DNA of 64,000 nt from Campylobacter gracilis (lineage in GTDB: Bacteria; Campylobacterota; Campylobacteria; Campylobacterales; Campylobacteraceae): assembly GCF_001190745.1 (NCBI RefSeq), contig NZ_CP012196.1, positions 558,001-622,000 on the forward strand. Reading direction: 5' to 3'. Below the pieces are notes generated by a model. It saw only the letters and a list, made by a program, of their open reading frames with translations, ran no database searches and had not been told where the DNA came from. Position 1 is the first letter of the stretch, and the number at the start of each line of letters is the position of its first letter. Below are positions 32,386 through 41,392 of this stretch, piece after piece. A program made the position numbers and the translations under genes.

Positions 32386-32560
32386 AGCGAAAGATGGCGA
32401 ACGGCTAGATCAAGTCGTTTATAAATATTACGGCCATTTGAAGTATTTTGAGCAGGTTTTGGAGCTAAACGCTAAACTAGATCCGATATTAAAGGCCGGG
32501 GATATCGTATTGTTGCCAGAAATTGAGAAAGCGACGAAAGAGCAGGCAAAGCTATGGTGA
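32375..32560 (+). CDS. Tail protein X (LysM-like)
   Basis: 61 residues, the LysM-like gpX: YKAKDGERLDQVVYKYYG, LPEIEK near the end. Overlaps gpD by 7 bases. Confidence 0.88.
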   Translation: MIYKAKDGERLDQVVYKYYGHLKYFEQVLELNAKLDPILKAGDIVLLPEIEKATKEQAKLW

Positions 32561-33552
32561 GAAAACCGAGTTTCAAGCTTGAAGCAAATGGCAAAAACAT
32601 CACAGATGCCATCAAAAGAAACCTTTTAAACCTAAATTTCGACGATAAAGAGGGATTCAAAAGCGACGAGATAAGCTTTCAAGTATTTGGGATCTACGCC
32701 AAGCCTGCGTTCGGCGACAAATTAAAGCTTTGGCTTGGTTGGGCGAATGATCTTTCATCCGCAAATCAAGAAAGCGGGCTTTATTTTTGCGGCTCTTTCA
32801 GCGTACAAACGGTAAGTAGGGACTATAAAGCTAAAACAACCGAAGTGCGCGCAACCGCTGTAAATTTTGCCAGCCCCCAAAAGGATAAAAAGCGATGTAG
32901 CTGGGAAAATACTTCAGTTTTTGCGATCGCAGGCAAAATAGCCGAACAAAATAATCTAAACTTAAAAACTACTGGAGCCGATCAGCCTGTTATGTCTGAG
33001 CTACAAGACGGGATCAGCGATATAGAATTCCTCTACACGCTTTGTTTTAAACTGGGCTATAAAGCATTTATTAAAAATGATACTGTGATCGTAACTCCCA
33101 AAGAAGCAAAGGGTGATGAGACTCAAACAAGCGGGACGTCAAAAAATAATAACCTACCCGAATTCAGTATAAATCTAACCGATCTAAGCTCCCTTGAAAT
33201 TACGGAAGCAAATCGAAATAGCTACACTGCGGTAATTTTAGAGTGGCAAGATATCTCAAGCGGAAAAACTAAAAGTATTAAAGTAGGCAAAGGCGAGCAG
33301 GTTTATAAAATGCAAATTCCTGAGCCAAAAAGCGATAATGAGGCTTTTAAGCACGGCGAGGCTAAATTAAACGAGCTTCAACGAGGCGGCATTAGTGGCA
33401 GGTGTGAGACTTTGGGCGCAAATATAGTAGCCGGGGGAAAGCTGAAATTTAAAGACGCTTTAGGGCTTGAAAAAAGCGAATTTACCATAAAGTCCGTATC
33501 GCATAAATTGAGTGTTGAAAATTACAGTGTAGAGATAGAATTTGAAGGGTAA
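32554..33552 (+). CDS. Tail protein D (late control gene D family)
   Basis: 332 residues, P2 gpD-like baseplate hub/late control family: LLNLNFDDKEGFKSDEISFQ, CSWENTSVFAIAGKIAEQNN, LQRGGISGRCETLG. Forms the hub connecting tube and spike. Confidence 0.88.
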   Translation: MVRKPSFKLEANGKNITDAIKRNLLNLNFDDKEGFKSDEISFQVFGIYAKPAFGDKLKLWLGWANDLSSANQESGLYFCGSFSVQTVSRDYKAKTTEVRATAVNFASPQKDKKRCSWENTSVFAIAGKIAEQNNLNLKTTGADQPVMSELQDGISDIEFLYTLCFKLGYKAFIKNDTVIVTPKEAKGDETQTSGTSKNNNLPEFSINLTDLSSLEITEANRNSYTAVILEWQDISSGKTKSIKVGKGEQVYKMQIPEPKSDNEAFKHGEAKLNELQRGGISGRCETLGANIVAGGKLKFKDALGLEKSEFTIKSVSHKLSVENYSVEIEFEG

Positions 33553-33563
33553 AGGAATAAAAA

Positions 33564-33980
33564 ATGGTCTTAGAAATCGTTAGATTTAAAGAGATTGATG
33601 ATATGACGCTAGGGCGCTTCGTATTGCGCGATGGCGAAAGAGAGGTGCTAAAGGGTTATACCTGCGAGCCTGCGGGCCCTGATACCACGCAGAGCGGCAT
33701 GGATAGACGCATACCGCAAGGGCAGTATCAAATAGCCTGGCACGAGAGCTCGAAATTTAGAGCTCGTCTGCCGCTGCTATATAACGAGCAGGTGCCTAAA
33801 AGCCGCTGCATTCTGATCCACGCCGGCAATACCGGAAGCAATACCGAGGGTTGCGTGCTACTGGGTTCATCTTTGGGCACGCACGGAGTGAAAGACTCCC
33901 GTGCGGCTTTGAGCGCACTACTCGCCACCGTCAAGGGGCAAGAATTCATCGTGAAAATAAAAAATGAGATAGAGAGGTAG
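33564..33980 (+). CDS. DUF5675 family protein
   Basis: 138 residues. Motifs GRFVLRDGEREVLKGYTCEP, RRIPQGQYQIAWHESSKF, ILIHAGNTGSNTEGCVLLGS give a conserved His and Cys in the L,D-transpeptidase-like arrangement known for DUF5675. It may act on peptidoglycan during infection. Lies after the tail genes, next to the methylase. Confidence 0.65.
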   Translation: MVLEIVRFKEIDDMTLGRFVLRDGEREVLKGYTCEPAGPDTTQSGMDRRIPQGQYQIAWHESSKFRARLPLLYNEQVPKSRCILIHAGNTGSNTEGCVLLGSSLGTHGVKDSRAALSALLATVKGQEFIVKIKNEIER

Positions 33981-33982
33981 AA

Positions 33983-34795
33983 ATGAGCGTTTTAAAAGAT
34001 ATAAATAATACCCCAAAAATGGGGGGGGGGGGGGTAAATAAACCCCTCCACGCTCCCTTTGCCTGGATAGGCGGCAAGAGCAAGCTAGCGGCGCAGATCA
34101 TACCCCTAATGGCTCCACATCAAAAATATATTGAGGTATTCGGCGGGGCCCTATCGGTTTTTTACCGAAAGGAGCCAAGTAAAATTGAAATTTTAAACGA
34201 TATAAACGGCGACCTCATAAACCTACACCGAATAATCCAAACTAGACCGCAGAGCTTAAACTCGTGTATTAACGGGCTCTTAAGAAGCAGAGAGATCTTT
34301 TATGCTATCAAGCACAGAACCATTAAACCGCGCAATAAGATAGAAGCGGCGACGTTTTTCTACTTCCAAATTGCGGCAAGCTTCGGCGCAAAGGGCGATC
34401 ACTTCGCTATGCCAAAAGGCCGCAGCGCTAAGAATATATATAGGGATTTTTGCGTTTATTCGCGCAGGCTTAAGCGCGCTACGATTGAGAATCTGAGTTA
34501 CGAAAAGCTCATCAAAGAGTATGACGGCGAGGATAGCCTTTTTTACTTAGATCCTCCGTATGTCGGCACCGAAAATTATTACAAAACGGCAGATGGATTT
34601 AGCAGGCAAGATCACGAAAGCTTGGCTGAAATTTTACGAAGTATCAAGGGCAAATTTATGCTTAGTTACAACGATTGCGAGCTAGTGCGAGAGCTTTATA
34701 AGGGCTTTAATATGAAAGAGCTAAAGATTAGCTATAGCCTCAATAACGCAGCAGAGCGAAAGAACAGTAAGGAGCTTTTGATTATGAATTATTGA
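33983..34795 (+). CDS. dam: DNA adenine methylase, D12 class, phase-variable
   Basis: 270 residues. AdoMet motif FAWIGGKSKLAAQIIP, VFGGALSVFYRKEPSKIEIL, catalytic SLFYLDPPYVGTENYY (DPPY): N6-adenine methylation, probably GATC. A run of 14 G (34021-34034) encodes four Gly near residue 14. One G more or less puts a TAA immediately after the tract, so length changes turn the gene off. Located where Mu has mom, it may protect phage DNA from restriction and could alter host gene expression. Confidence 0.9.
   Translation: MSVLKDINNTPKMGGGGVNKPLHAPFAWIGGKSKLAAQIIPLMAPHQKYIEVFGGALSVFYRKEPSKIEILNDINGDLINLHRIIQTRPQSLNSCINGLLRSREIFYAIKHRTIKPRNKIEAATFFYFQIAASFGAKGDHFAMPKGRSAKNIYRDFCVYSRRLKRATIENLSYEKLIKEYDGEDSLFYLDPPYVGTENYYKTADGFSRQDHESLAEILRSIKGKFMLSYNDCELVRELYKGFNMKELKISYSLNNAAERKNSKELLIMNY
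34021..34034 (+). repeat. Poly-G tract (14 G) in the methylase gene
   Basis: Homopolymer inside the coding region at codons 13-18. At 14 G the full protein is made; 13 G reads GGG-TAA and 15 G reads GGT-AAA-TAA. Campylobacter is known to vary genes with such tracts. Confidence 0.9.
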
Positions 34796-34820
34796 ATTAA
34801 TTATGCCCCCCTAAAATTTT

Positions 34821-34858
34821 CTCATTTTTCACTTAAGAGTAAAAAATGAGATTTTTTT
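34821..34858 (+). terminator. Terminator-like hairpin at prophage right junction
   Basis: CTCATTTTT (34821-34829) pairs with AAAAATGAG (34842-34850), followed by A and eight T. The first four bases belong to the proposed phage end, so the stem may be partly fortuitous. Confidence 0.5.
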
Positions 34859-34868
34859 TACGAAAAAT

Positions 34869-35054
34869 GTGAGAAGTGTTATTTATAAGGAAAATGCAGA
34901 GGTCGAGATACTAAATATCTTGATGGCAAATAAAGAGGAATATCTGCAGCTAAGAGATTATTTTATGCAGACGATGCAAAAAGATATAAGCAACCTGCAA
35001 CGCACGATGTCGATCTTTAATGAAAAGATAGAATTTAGAAAGTTTAAATTTTAA
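34869..35054 (+). CDS. Small hypothetical protein or gene remnant
   Basis: 61 residues from GTG 34869, but the frame is open back to 34815, so it could be the tail of a gene cut by the phage. Helical (NILMANKEEYLQLRDYFMQT). Ends 30 bases before the recO stop. Not recognised. Confidence 0.4.
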   Translation: MRSVIYKENAEVEILNILMANKEEYLQLRDYFMQTMQKDISNLQRTMSIFNEKIEFRKFKF

Positions 35055-35083
35055 AATTCCGTACTAGTTTGCTTTTTTTGAGA

Positions 35084-35698
35084 TTAAAATCCCTCTGCTA
35101 CAATGTCGTAAAGATATCCTACTGTTTCGTCGTTTAAATTTAGCGTCTTTTTGCTTCGTAAAAATTCTAAAATTTCATCCTGCGCAAAGCCCGCTCTTTG
35201 CGCGCAATGCTCGTGCGCAGGCAAAAAGCCGCGGCATAGCGCGATATTTTCTAAAATTTCCTCATCGCATAAAAAACAATATGGCTCGTCGTGCAATCGC
35301 CCCTCAAATTTTAAAATTTCAGCGTAGCTTTCTACGATTATGCGGCGCGGATTTTGTTTGCCAAAGCGCGCAGCAGCCCGGCTTAGCAGCTCGTAATAGA
35401 ATTTATCCAGATGCTCGGCATCTTTTAGATGCGCGTGTAAAAGTCGCATAAATTGCTGCCAAAACAAGAGCTTCTCGCGGTTTCCAAGCCACGCGTATCC
35501 CAGATGCATTACTCCGCTAAGACGAGGGAGGAAGTTTTGATTTTGCGAGAGCTCAAAGTCGATTTTATAGCCCTGGATGATGTTTGAATGGCGCGCGCCG
35601 TAAAAGCGGTACGCACGTACGAGCGCACTTTCGCTTAGCACGTCTACGATGCAGTCCTCATCCCTAACCTTGGTCGTTTTTAATATAAATCCTTGCAT
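35084..35698 (-). CDS. recO: DNA repair protein RecO
   Basis: 204 residues, the short epsilonproteobacterial form. N-terminal OB fold (MQGFILKTTKVRDEDCIVDV) and a C-terminal cysteine cluster (CFLCDEEILENIALCRGF, later HC). Loads RecA with RecR at gaps. Minus strand, divergent from accD with 93 bases between. Confidence 0.85.
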   Translation of the reverse strand: MQGFILKTTKVRDEDCIVDVLSESALVRAYRFYGARHSNIIQGYKIDFELSQNQNFLPRLSGVMHLGYAWLGNREKLLFWQQFMRLLHAHLKDAEHLDKFYYELLSRAAARFGKQNPRRIIVESYAEILKFEGRLHDEPYCFLCDEEILENIALCRGFLPAHEHCAQRAGFAQDEILEFLRSKKTLNLNDETVGYLYDIVAEGF

Positions 35699-35791
35699 TT
35701 TCCTATTTTATCGAAATTCACATATAAATTTAAATAAAGAATTTTAGGTTATAATCAGAAGTTTCATTTCATAGAATTTAAAGGAAATCAT

Positions 35792-36691
35792 ATGAATTTT
35801 GGAGATCTATTTTCAAAAATACGCAGGACGCAACCTGCGCCGAGCGAAGCTCCTACGCACTGGATAAAGTGCCCGGGATGCGGTGCGCTGATGTATAGCA
35901 AAGAGGTCGAGCAAAATCATAGCGTTTGCCCCAAGTGTAACTATCACCTTCGTTTTGACGCGCAGGCTCGCATCGATCTGATCTGCGACGAGGGCTCGTT
36001 CGTGGAGTACGATCAAAATTTGCAGCCCGTCGATCCGCTAAAATTCGTCGATAAAAAATCCTACAAAAAGCGCATCTCCGAGAGCAAGGAAAAAACGGGC
36101 AGGTTTAGCGCGGTGATCGCGGGCGAGGGCGCTATAAGTCGCCAAAAAATTCAGCTCGTGGTGTTTGATTTTAACTTTATGGGCGGAAGCCTGGGTTCTG
36201 TAGAGGGCGAGAAGATCGTGCGTGCCGTAAAACGCAGTCTGGATAAAAACGAGCCGCTAATCATCGTAAGCGCAAGTGGAGGCGCAAGGATGCAAGAAAG
36301 CACCTTTTCGCTGATGCAAATGAGCAAAACCTCCGCCGCGCTTAAAATTTTATCCGAGCATAAAATTCCTTTCATCTCCGTTCTTACCGATCCTACGATG
36401 GGCGGCGTAAGCGCGTCCTTTGCGTGGCTTGGAGATATCATCATCGCAGAGCCCGGCGCTCTCATCGGCTTTGCCGGGCAGCGCGTCATCAAGCAAACTA
36501 TAGGCGCAGATCTGCCGGAAGGCTTTCAGAGATCGGAATTTCTGCTCGAGCATGGATTAATTGATGCGATCGTGCCTAGAGCCGAGATGAGGCAGTATCT
36601 AAGCGATATAATCAACGTGCTTAGCAAAAACGCCGTGCAGATTGACGACACGAGCGATAAGTCGCTACACGAAGAGGGAAGCGAAGAGTAG
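35792..36691 (+). CDS. accD: Acetyl-CoA carboxylase carboxyltransferase subunit beta
   Basis: 299 residues. N-terminal zinc finger with two CxxC pairs (CPGCGALMY and [10 protein letters not shown]) and the crotonase-type carboxyltransferase core ([53 protein letters not shown]). First step of fatty acid synthesis with AccA. Start supported by AAAGGAA. Overlaps rlmH by one base. Confidence 0.95.
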   Translation: MNFGDLFSKIRRTQPAPSEAPTHWIKCPGCGALMYSKEVEQNHSVCPKCNYHLRFDAQARIDLICDEGSFVEYDQNLQPVDPLKFVDKKSYKKRISESKEKTGRFSAVIAGEGAISRQKIQLVVFDFNFMGGSLGSVEGEKIVRAVKRSLDKNEPLIIVSASGGARMQESTFSLMQMSKTSAALKILSEHKIPFISVLTDPTMGGVSASFAWLGDIIIAEPGALIGFAGQRVIKQTIGADLPEGFQRSEFLLEHGLIDAIVPRAEMRQYLSDIINVLSKNAVQIDDTSDKSLHEEGSEE

Positions 36692-37143
36692 TGCAGATAA
36701 CGGTAAATTCCATCCAAAAGGGCGCGGACGAGTTCGCAGGCGCGATAAGCGATTATAAAAAAATGGCGGCTAAATTTGCCGCGGTGCGAGATGAGACGTT
36801 TTTTAATGCTAATATCGCTCGCGCCCAAGCAGCGTCCCGCGAGCTCGCTCTTAGGGCGTATGATGAAGCTTATCTACCACGCCTTAGCGGATACGTCGTA
36901 GCTCTGGATGAGCGCGGGCAGGCACTAGACAGCGTGGAATTTGCGAGTATGCTAAAGGATAAAAGCGCCGTGTCGTTTTTCATCGGCGGCGCTTATGGGC
37001 TTAGTGAAAATTTTAAGGCAAAAGCCGATAAAATAATCAGTCTTAGCAGGCTTACGTTAGCGCATAAAATCGCTAAACTTTTGCTTTTTGAGCAAATTTT
37101 TCGTGCACTGTGCATTAACGCAAACCATCCATATCACAAATAA
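36691..37143 (+). CDS. rlmH: 23S rRNA pseudouridine-1915 N3-methyltransferase RlmH
   Basis: 150 residues, GTG start overlapping the accD stop. C-terminal SPOUT knot signature [20 protein letters not shown], then [11 protein letters not shown] and NHPYHK at the end, as in YbeA/RlmH. Confidence 0.92.
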   Translation: MQITVNSIQKGADEFAGAISDYKKMAAKFAAVRDETFFNANIARAQAASRELALRAYDEAYLPRLSGYVVALDERGQALDSVEFASMLKDKSAVSFFIGGAYGLSENFKAKADKIISLSRLTLAHKIAKLLLFEQIFRALCINANHPYHK

Positions 37144-37152
37144 AGGGAAGTA

Positions 37153-37509
37153 ATGAAGAAAAACGAGTTGAAATTTTACAAGAAAATTCTAGAAGAAAAA
37201 AGAGAGCAACTCATCGCCAATATCAATAGCTCTGTAAATGAAATTTCGGAATTGCGCGAAAATAAAGCTGCGGATGATTTTGACGTAGCGAGTATGAATA
37301 CGGATTTAAGCATCGAATACTCGCTCAATGTTAATCAACAAAAGGCGTTTTTAGAGATCGAAAGCGCGCTTAAACGCATCGAAAACGGCACTTATGGGCT
37401 TTGCGAGAGCTGCGGCGAGCAGATAAGCTTAGAGCGTCTTAAGGTAAATCCGGAGGCGAGATTGTGCATTTCGTGCAAGGAACAGGCGGAAAAGCAAAAT
37501 AGGAGTTAG
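37153..37509 (+). CDS. dksA: DksA/TraR-family RNA polymerase regulator
   Basis: 118 residues. Coiled coil N-terminal part with DFDVASMNTDLS at the tip, then a four-Cys zinc finger (CESCGEQIS, CISCKEQ). Acts in the secondary channel of RNA polymerase with ppGpp. Same order accD-rlmH-dksA as in C. jejuni. Confidence 0.93.
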   Translation: MKKNELKFYKKILEEKREQLIANINSSVNEISELRENKAADDFDVASMNTDLSIEYSLNVNQQKAFLEIESALKRIENGTYGLCESCGEQISLERLKVNPEARLCISCKEQAEKQNRS

Positions 37510-37511
37510 CT

Positions 37512-38513
37512 ATGAAAACCAAGCAATTCTTTTTATATTCGATCGTCTATATCGCAATCGTCGCGATTTTAGTTTTTACGCAGCAAAGCAGTAGCTATAC
37601 GCTGGGGCTTTTCGGTTTTACGCTTACGCTTCCTGTGGCAGTGTGGATCGTGCTGCCGTTAATTTTATATATGATTTTGGCGATTTTTCATATCGTTTTT
37701 CATAGCTTTGCGTTTTACCGTACAAAAAGGGCGATCGCAAAGGATCTAAGCGCATACGATGCGATGAGTAAAGAGGTTTTGCTGGGTCTTGATACCAATA
37801 AAGACTTTAAAACCGAGTATTTTAAAGACCCGAGTGAGCTTACTAAAATTTTATCTCCGTGGTACGATAGCACCGGCATAGACGTCAAAAATGAGGATCT
37901 AAAAGAGGTCATAGGCGTTATCGAGAAGGTTAAAAACGGCGAAGTGGCGGATCTGCGAAAATATAAACTCCCTAAAGATAACGGACTATTTTTGCAAAAT
38001 GAGCTCAATCGCCTCGACGCCGAGCCTGCGTATGCGTATGAAATTTTAAAAACTAAGGGCGTTTATAGCGAAAATATCACTAAAAAAGCCTATGCCGTAG
38101 CGCTTGCCAAAGGAAGCTACGATAAGATCAAGGCCTATAAAATTCCTCAAGATATAGCCGAGGTAAATATTTTAGTGGATCGCGCGGTGAATGACGCGAG
38201 CTTTGAGATCAGTAGCGAGGAGCTTTTCGATCTCGTAAATAATGAAAAATTTAACGAGCAGGATTTTATCGGCTTTGCCAAAAAGCTAAAAAATCATCTC
38301 GCTCCAGAGCAATACAAAGCCTTTTTCGAGCGGCTCAAAAACGAGAATCAAGAAGCGACCGAGGCATATCTGTACGCGCTATATGAGCTTGGCATGATCG
38401 ACGAGTTTAGAGAACAGCTAAGCCTTGCCGACGGCGACGAGTTTGAGAAGTTTAAAATTCTGCTATTTTTGCGTGACAACGGCAAAAACGTTCCTGCGTC
38501 GCTGTTATTTTAG
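37512..38513 (+). CDS. Conserved Campylobacter membrane protein of unknown function
   Basis: 333 residues; two N-terminal membrane segments (residues 7-23 and ~36-62), then a large helical soluble domain. Directly follows dksA with 2 bases between, as a similar gene does in C. jejuni. Function unknown. Confidence 0.8.
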   Translation: MKTKQFFLYSIVYIAIVAILVFTQQSSSYTLGLFGFTLTLPVAVWIVLPLILYMILAIFHIVFHSFAFYRTKRAIAKDLSAYDAMSKEVLLGLDTNKDFKTEYFKDPSELTKILSPWYDSTGIDVKNEDLKEVIGVIEKVKNGEVADLRKYKLPKDNGLFLQNELNRLDAEPAYAYEILKTKGVYSENITKKAYAVALAKGSYDKIKAYKIPQDIAEVNILVDRAVNDASFEISSEELFDLVNNEKFNEQDFIGFAKKLKNHLAPEQYKAFFERLKNENQEATEAYLYALYELGMIDEFREQLSLADGDEFEKFKILLFLRDNGKNVPASLLF

Positions 38514-39053
38514 CTCAGTAATTTTACGAGTTCGTTTTGTGCGAATAAAGGAAGTCACCTTTTAGGCTCTTTGCGGCTATCAAAAACAGCCTGCGCGATA
38601 AATTTTAAAATGCGGATAAAATTTTAACTCGCGCAAATTTGAAATTTCAAAATTTATCGAAAGATCAATGCGCGCAAGCGGTAAAATTTAAAAGATTTGC
38701 TTGCGTAGTGCGCGCTTAAACGGATTTTGCATTTACGCGATGAAATTTAAAATTTAAACATAAAGCACAAGACTTGCTAGCTGAATAAAGTGCTGAAATT
38801 TTAAAATCCGCGCGGCGTTTTGCAAGCTGCTTGCTTCGTATCGCCACGCAAATAAAATTTGGTGGTGATCATCCTTGCTGCCGTTTTGCCGCCATGCAAA
38901 TTAGCTAAGCTTAAAAATAAAATTCGCGCCTAAATGCGAATACGTAGCCTATGAAATTTAAAATTTTAAAGCTCGTGGCAAAACCTGCTGCAAGCGCTGC
39001 GGCGTTAAATTTAAAGGTTTAAATTCAAACGAAATCAAAATGAGAAATTTAAA
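38514..39053. other. 540-bp spacer, no gene seen
   Basis: Filled with AAATTTTAAAA-type words alternating with short GC-rich blocks. No ORF, tRNA or convincing promoter found. Confidence 0.7.
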
Positions 39054-39980
39054 ATGACGGAAGATTTTTTTAAAAAGGACCCTCTATTTTTAGCGCCTTT
39101 GGCGGGCTTTTCGGATCCGCCGCTACGGGGCGTAGTGAAAAAATTCGGCTGCGACGCGACCGTAAGCGAGATGATAAGCGCAAACGCCCTTGTTTTCGAG
39201 GGCGAAAAGACGCTAAAGATGCTCGAAAAAAACGCCGCCGAAACCCCTTTTTTCGTGCAGATCGCAGGCAGCGATGCGGAAATTATCAAAAAGGCGGTTT
39301 TGCTCATCAATAAATTTGACGGCATCGACGGCATCGATCTAAACTGCGGCTGCCCCGTCCCCAAGGTCGTAAAGCAGGGAGCTGGCTCGGCGTTGCTGCT
39401 TGATCTGCCTCGTCTATCACGCTTGGTTGAGACTATAAAAAAGTATTCGAACAAAAAATTTACGAGCGCGAAGGTGCGGCTGGGCTTTAGTGCCGTGGAT
39501 ATCGAAAATATCGCGCGCGCCGTACAAAGTGCAGGAGCCGATTTTATCGCGATTCACGGGCGCACCAGAGCGGGCGGATACAGCGCGGCGGTGGATTACG
39601 GCGCGATCGCAAGAGCCGGGCGCGTGCTGCAAATCCCAGTGATCGCAAACGGCGACATAAACTCCGCCAATGCGCCCGCAGTGCGAGATCTTAGCGGTGC
39701 AGATGCGCTGATGATCGGTCGCGCGGTAATCGGCAGGCCGTGGATATTTCGCGAGATCAAAACGGGCGAGCAGGCAAGCGACGCACTAAAAAAAGAGGTC
39801 GTGCTCTATCATTTCGCTCAAATGCTAAGCCATTACGGCGTGCGCGGCGTAGCGATATTTCGCAAGCATCTGCACGAATACTCCAAGGGGCGCGAAAACG
39901 CCGCAAGCTTTCGCGAGCAGATCAACCACGTCGCCGCCGAGAGCGAAACGACTCGGCTAATCGAGGAATTTTTTAGTTAA
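39054..39980 (+). CDS. tRNA-dihydrouridine synthase
   Basis: 308 residues, FMN-binding TIM barrel: LAPLAGFSDPPLRGVVKKFG, the DUS signature GIDLNCGCPVPKVVKQGAGS with catalytic Cys, IAIHGRTRAGGYS, IPVIANGDINS, ADALMIGRAVIGRPW. Reduces uridines of tRNA. Most like DusB. Confidence 0.93.
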   Translation: MTEDFFKKDPLFLAPLAGFSDPPLRGVVKKFGCDATVSEMISANALVFEGEKTLKMLEKNAAETPFFVQIAGSDAEIIKKAVLLINKFDGIDGIDLNCGCPVPKVVKQGAGSALLLDLPRLSRLVETIKKYSNKKFTSAKVRLGFSAVDIENIARAVQSAGADFIAIHGRTRAGGYSAAVDYGAIARAGRVLQIPVIANGDINSANAPAVRDLSGADALMIGRAVIGRPWIFREIKTGEQASDALKKEVVLYHFAQMLSHYGVRGVAIFRKHLHEYSKGRENAASFREQINHVAAESETTRLIEEFFS

Positions 39981-40002
39981 ATTTAGAATTTTAGGAACTC
40001 TG

Positions 40003-40440
40003 ATGATTATTTTAAAAATTATAGCCTGTGCATTTTCGATGAGTTTTTGCTTGATGAATATTTCGAGCTTGGGCGATTTTGTGGTATGGCGGATTTTTGA
40101 CACGTCTAGCGTCTGGGATGACGATCCCATAGAATGGCTACAGCAGAAGTGCGTATATTTCATATTTTTGTGGATATCTTTTTGCGGGGTTTGCGCGGTG
40201 CTTGCCGTAAAGTTAAAGGATTTTGGTAAGCTCGCGGATTTTTTCGTAAATCTGTTTTTGCCGATCGTGGCGATTTGGATACTATCGCCATATTTAGGGA
40301 TAATAATTGCGGCTGTTTGCATTTCGGATACAAACCTTGTTGACTTCTATTCCGCATTACTTAGCGCATTAATATCTATCGTTCTTTTTATGATTGTCGT
40401 AGCTGAGGTCCTAAAGCAGATTTATCCGCCCAAGTCCTAG
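40003..40440 (+). CDS. Four-segment membrane protein, unknown
   Basis: 145 residues with about four hydrophobic helices (near 2-20, 48-68, 84-104, 116-138). Start ATG 40003 has a weak ribosome site. Not recognised. Confidence 0.6.
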   Translation: MIILKIIACAFSMSFCLMNISSLGDFVVWRIFDTSSVWDDDPIEWLQQKCVYFIFLWISFCGVCAVLAVKLKDFGKLADFFVNLFLPIVAIWILSPYLGIIIAAVCISDTNLVDFYSALLSALISIVLFMIVVAEVLKQIYPPKS

Positions 40441-40552
40441 CGCGCGAAATTTTAAAATTTAGTGCAGAGCTTTGCCGCGAAATTCTCGCCTGCCGCCTAT
40501 AATCATAGCCTGCGCGTTAAAAGGCGAGGGCGTTAAAATTTAAGGAGAAATT

Positions 40553-41284
40553 ATGGAAAATATCTACATCATCGGTGATGTGCATGGCTGCTACAGATCG
40601 CTTTTGGCGTTAATAGAACAGCTGCCGCATAAATTTGATAGTAAAATTTGCTTCGTGGGTGATCTGATCGATCGAGGTCCTGCGAGCGCGGATGTGGTGG
40701 AGCTAGTGAGCACTCGCGGATATGACGCGGTGATGGGCAATCACGAAAAGCGCTTTGTGGGCAACGCAAAAACCGCTCTGAGGTGTGCAAAGACGGGCAA
40801 ATTTACGAACTCAAACGACCCTTACGCATTTTTTAGCTTGGACGAAAGCTGGCTGTTTAACAATGGCGGTGAAGCGACGCTAGCGTCGTATTATCGTCAC
40901 GGAGGCGTGAAGCAATGCAAGGAGCATCTGCGGTTTGTCTCGCGGCTGCCGATTTACCTAGAGTATGATTTGCGTGATGAAAGCGGTCGCGCGCTCGTCG
41001 TATCGCACTCCGCAGTGGGTCGCGCGTGGGGGATCAGACACGATGCAGAGCGTGCGAAAAGCTTCGCCGCTCACGTGCTAAGCGGGCGCGGAGACGATAG
41101 CGCAAATGACGGGATTTTTAACGTCTACGGGCATACTCCGGTGAAAAAGCCCGTCATTACGGAATTTAGCGCAAATATCGATCTGGGCTGTGTTTATAAA
41201 AAGCATTGGGGCGAGAAGGCGAGGCTTTGCGCGCTGGAGTTTCCCTCAAAGAAAATTTTTACGCAAGAATGCATAGATTTTTGA
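40553..41284 (+). CDS. PPP-family metallophosphoesterase (PrpA/ApaH-like)
   Basis: 243 residues with AAGGAG upstream. Metal site motifs IIGDVHGCYRSLLAL (GDxHG), CFVGDLIDRGP (GDxxDRG), AVMGNHEKRF (GNHE), and late VYGHTPV. Either protein serine/threonine phosphatase or dinucleoside polyphosphatase. Confidence 0.88.
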   Translation: MENIYIIGDVHGCYRSLLALIEQLPHKFDSKICFVGDLIDRGPASADVVELVSTRGYDAVMGNHEKRFVGNAKTALRCAKTGKFTNSNDPYAFFSLDESWLFNNGGEATLASYYRHGGVKQCKEHLRFVSRLPIYLEYDLRDESGRALVVSHSAVGRAWGIRHDAERAKSFAAHVLSGRGDDSANDGIFNVYGHTPVKKPVITEFSANIDLGCVYKKHWGEKARLCALEFPSKKIFTQECIDF

Positions 41285-41392
41285 GTTCGCATCCATGCTC
41301 GCACGTATTAAAATTTAAATTTGCGCAGGCTGTTTGAAAGCGAAATTTTAGAATTTAAGGCGCGTTCTTAAAGCACCCGTCGCGCTGAAATT

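Larger units (their letters stand above)
2020..34824. mobile_element. Mu-type transposable prophage with P2-like virion genes
   Basis: Boundaries are inferred. The left end is proposed at TG 2020-2021 (TGAAAACGAGCCCTAGGGGG) and the right end at CA 34823-34824, whose inward reading is TGAGAAAATTTTAGGGGGG. Both have the TG...CA ends of Mu-family elements, an A-rich start and a TAGGGGG block 11-13 bases in. Flanking bases are ATTTT on the left and TTTTT on the right, a one-mismatch candidate for a 5-bp target duplication. The 32.8-kb content is coherent: repressor, transposase A and B, Gam and GemA (Mu-like), then P2-like head, tail and lysis genes, and a methylase at the right end where Mu carries mom. 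The combination resembles C. jejuni element CJIE1. The element type is secure; exact ends are moderately so. Confidence 0.85.

Noticed and set aside
1960-34851. 13-bp direct repeat GTAAAAAATGAGA at 1960-1972 and 34839-34851, looking like att sites around the prophage
   Set aside because: It resembles ordinary ribosome-site-plus-ATG sequence that recurs here (for example near 12166). The phage encodes a Mu-type transposase, not an integrase, and Mu-type ends give about 5-bp duplications. Kept only as a coincidence to recheck if an empty site is sequenced.
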